Assembly: GCA_016699535.1 (NCBI GenBank) | Contig: CP064980.1 | Location: 3,666,001 to 3,730,000, forward strand | From: Myxococcales bacterium | GTDB lineage: Bacteria; Myxococcota_A; Polyangia; Polyangiales; GCA-016699535 | DNA length: 64,000 bases | Direction of reading: 5' to 3' | The notes under the pieces: generated by a model | The model's input: the letters and a program-made list of their open reading frames with translations, nothing else | Told to the model about the DNA's origin: nothing | Database searches by the model: none | Part shown: piece by piece, positions 62,879 to 64,000 of the stretch | How the letters are laid out: every line of letters starts with the position of its first letter | How positions within the stretch are numbered: the stretch's first letter is position 1 | Position numbers and translations under genes: made by a program

Positions 62879-63974
62879 TCATCGTGTATCTGCTTCAAAA
62901 GGTCTTTGACGGTAGCGTCATTTGGATGGTGTGTTAACGCCTCTTCCAGTTCGCGCTGGGCATTTCGCTTAAGGCCCGTCGACATAAGTACTTTTGCCAG
63001 GGTTATCCTATTTCCAGCTGATTCCGGAGCCAAACTGACCGCTTTTTTGCGAGTCTTTGCGCATGACGCATGTCACCCTTTGCTTGAAGCATGGCTGCAG
63101 CAGCTCGGTGATAGGCTTCGGCATCATCAGGCTTTGCCTTCGTCACTTTCACCCAGGAATTGGCAGCGGCCTCCCACATTCTAAAACGCTCTTCATAGCG
63201 TGCTTGCGCAATGTAATCGGCGACAAGCTTCTGAGCTACGAGTTTTCTCATGCGCTCATATTCCTTGCCTATGTCCGGATTATCCGGTGCCATAGCTTTT
63301 GCTAAACGCATCGCGTTCATCGCCGCCGACAGATCACCCGCTCGTTCGGCGTCCTTAGCCCCTTTAAGAAATTGAGCGGAGCGTCCAAGGCCAGTACGAA
63401 CTGCCGAAGAGCCTGTCACCGAAGTCATAAGATTGCGCGCTAGCGTCTTTGCATGCTCCTGCCGGTCCGCTTTAGGCGCTCCAGGCTTCGGTGGAGTCGA
63501 TGAACGCCCAATCGCCGAAAACAGTTTCTGAGCAGCAAATTTTCTGTAACGTGCCTTGGCTGCTTCCTTTTGCTGCGTCGCTTCAAGGGCATTTTTTTCT
63601 TCGTCATCGCCACTACCTGATGGCGGTTCGGTATCTGCCTTTTCCTCAACATCCGCTTTTTCAAGAAGAACCCGCGCGGTATCTGTATCTTCACGGGTTT
63701 TCAGATAGGCATCGTACTCTTCGCGCAGCTGTTTTTTACTCAGCATATCGTATGCTTTTGTCAGCTGCGTAAAAATTTTCTCCATCTTTACTTTGTACGA
63801 ACCGATATTTTTTCCGTACATCGAATCGGGATGAAAAACTTTTGAAAGCTTAAAATAAGCATTGCGAATGGTTTTTCGATCAGCGTGTTTATCAACTCCA
63901 AGCAAATCGTAATAAGAAAGCAAATCGAGCCGAGCATACATATCAAGAATTGCTTTAGCGCGAGCGCTATCCAT
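62879..63974 (-). CDS. J-domain protein with TPR repeats, one frame break
   Basis: A co-chaperone of about 364 residues. The J domain (about residues 18-88) has YYDLLGVDKHADRKTIRNAY and the essential HPD in KVFHPDSMYGK. A charged linker and TPR-like repeats follow. The original frame ends LRNQLEIG. Adding a base at the six T (63043-63048) continues naturally: AVSLAPESAGNRITLAKVLM and RNAQRELEEALTHHPND, to stop at 62879. It precedes dnaK on the same strand, implying a dedicated Hsp70-J pair. GGAGGAG precedes the ATG. The gene may begin here; only 26 bases of the window follow. Confidence 0.8.
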
Positions 63975-64000
63975 GTCGACATGCTCCTCCGCTTCGACTT

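Overview
The window looks like a chromosomal segment from a member of the Myxococcota (old Deltaproteobacteria) or a close relative, with GC near 50%. Supporting signs are a MYXO-CTERM-like C-terminal tail on the first, truncated gene, many short lipoproteins with Asp/Thr/Gly-rich linkers, OmpA/thrombospondin-3 and FHA/TPR proteins, a TIGR02147-like regulator, and a very large TPR protein. The species cannot be named from sequence alone.

Layout. 1-5.4 kb: tail of a surface protein, spermidine synthesis (speD, speE), 2-oxoglutarate dehydrogenase E1 (sucA) and rpmG. 5.5-9.5 kb: a cation/proton antiporter and an FAD oxidoreductase on the minus strand, then a rhomboid-like membrane protein that lacks the catalytic serine. 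9.5-15.8 kb: a tight plus-strand run of two lipoproteins, RNase R and pyrimidine-nucleoside phosphorylase. 15.9-31.2 kb: transporters, a hydrolase, a YugP-type peptidase, a DUF502 protein, a TolB-like/beta-barrel protein, a 5'-nucleotidase, an OmpA protein and an FHA protein. 31.5-38.6 kb: VWA and PDZ lipoproteins, KdsC-like phosphatase, anmK, MTA phosphorylase and a PfkB kinase. 38.6-39.5 kb: tRNA-Leu(UAA), repeats and panD. 39.7-47.7 kb: a UPF0182 gene and a patatin-like gene, now separated by a 2.8-kb insertion and a 640-bp duplication. 47.8-64 kb: cold-shock protein, pdxH, a 1678-residue TPR protein, a MerR-like/TPR protein, a CorC-type protein, argG, dnaK and a J-domain/TPR protein.

Links between genes. 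SpeD and SpeE make spermidine and release methylthioadenosine, which MtnP at 35.7 kb can recycle. DnaK and the J-domain/TPR protein form a likely chaperone pair.

Most unusual parts. (1) A ~270-bp element with inverted ends occurs three times, each time filling the gap between two convergent genes. (2) A 640-bp block is duplicated on both sides of an insertion that carries a transposase remnant, ATPase fragments, a regulator and a lipoprotein. (3) Several other precise inverted repeats lie between genes.

Caveat. About 14 single-base reading-frame breaks occur in otherwise well-conserved genes, many at homopolymers, and argG has a compensating pair. They look more like consensus sequencing errors than gene decay. 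Affected genes are given as full spans with the break noted.
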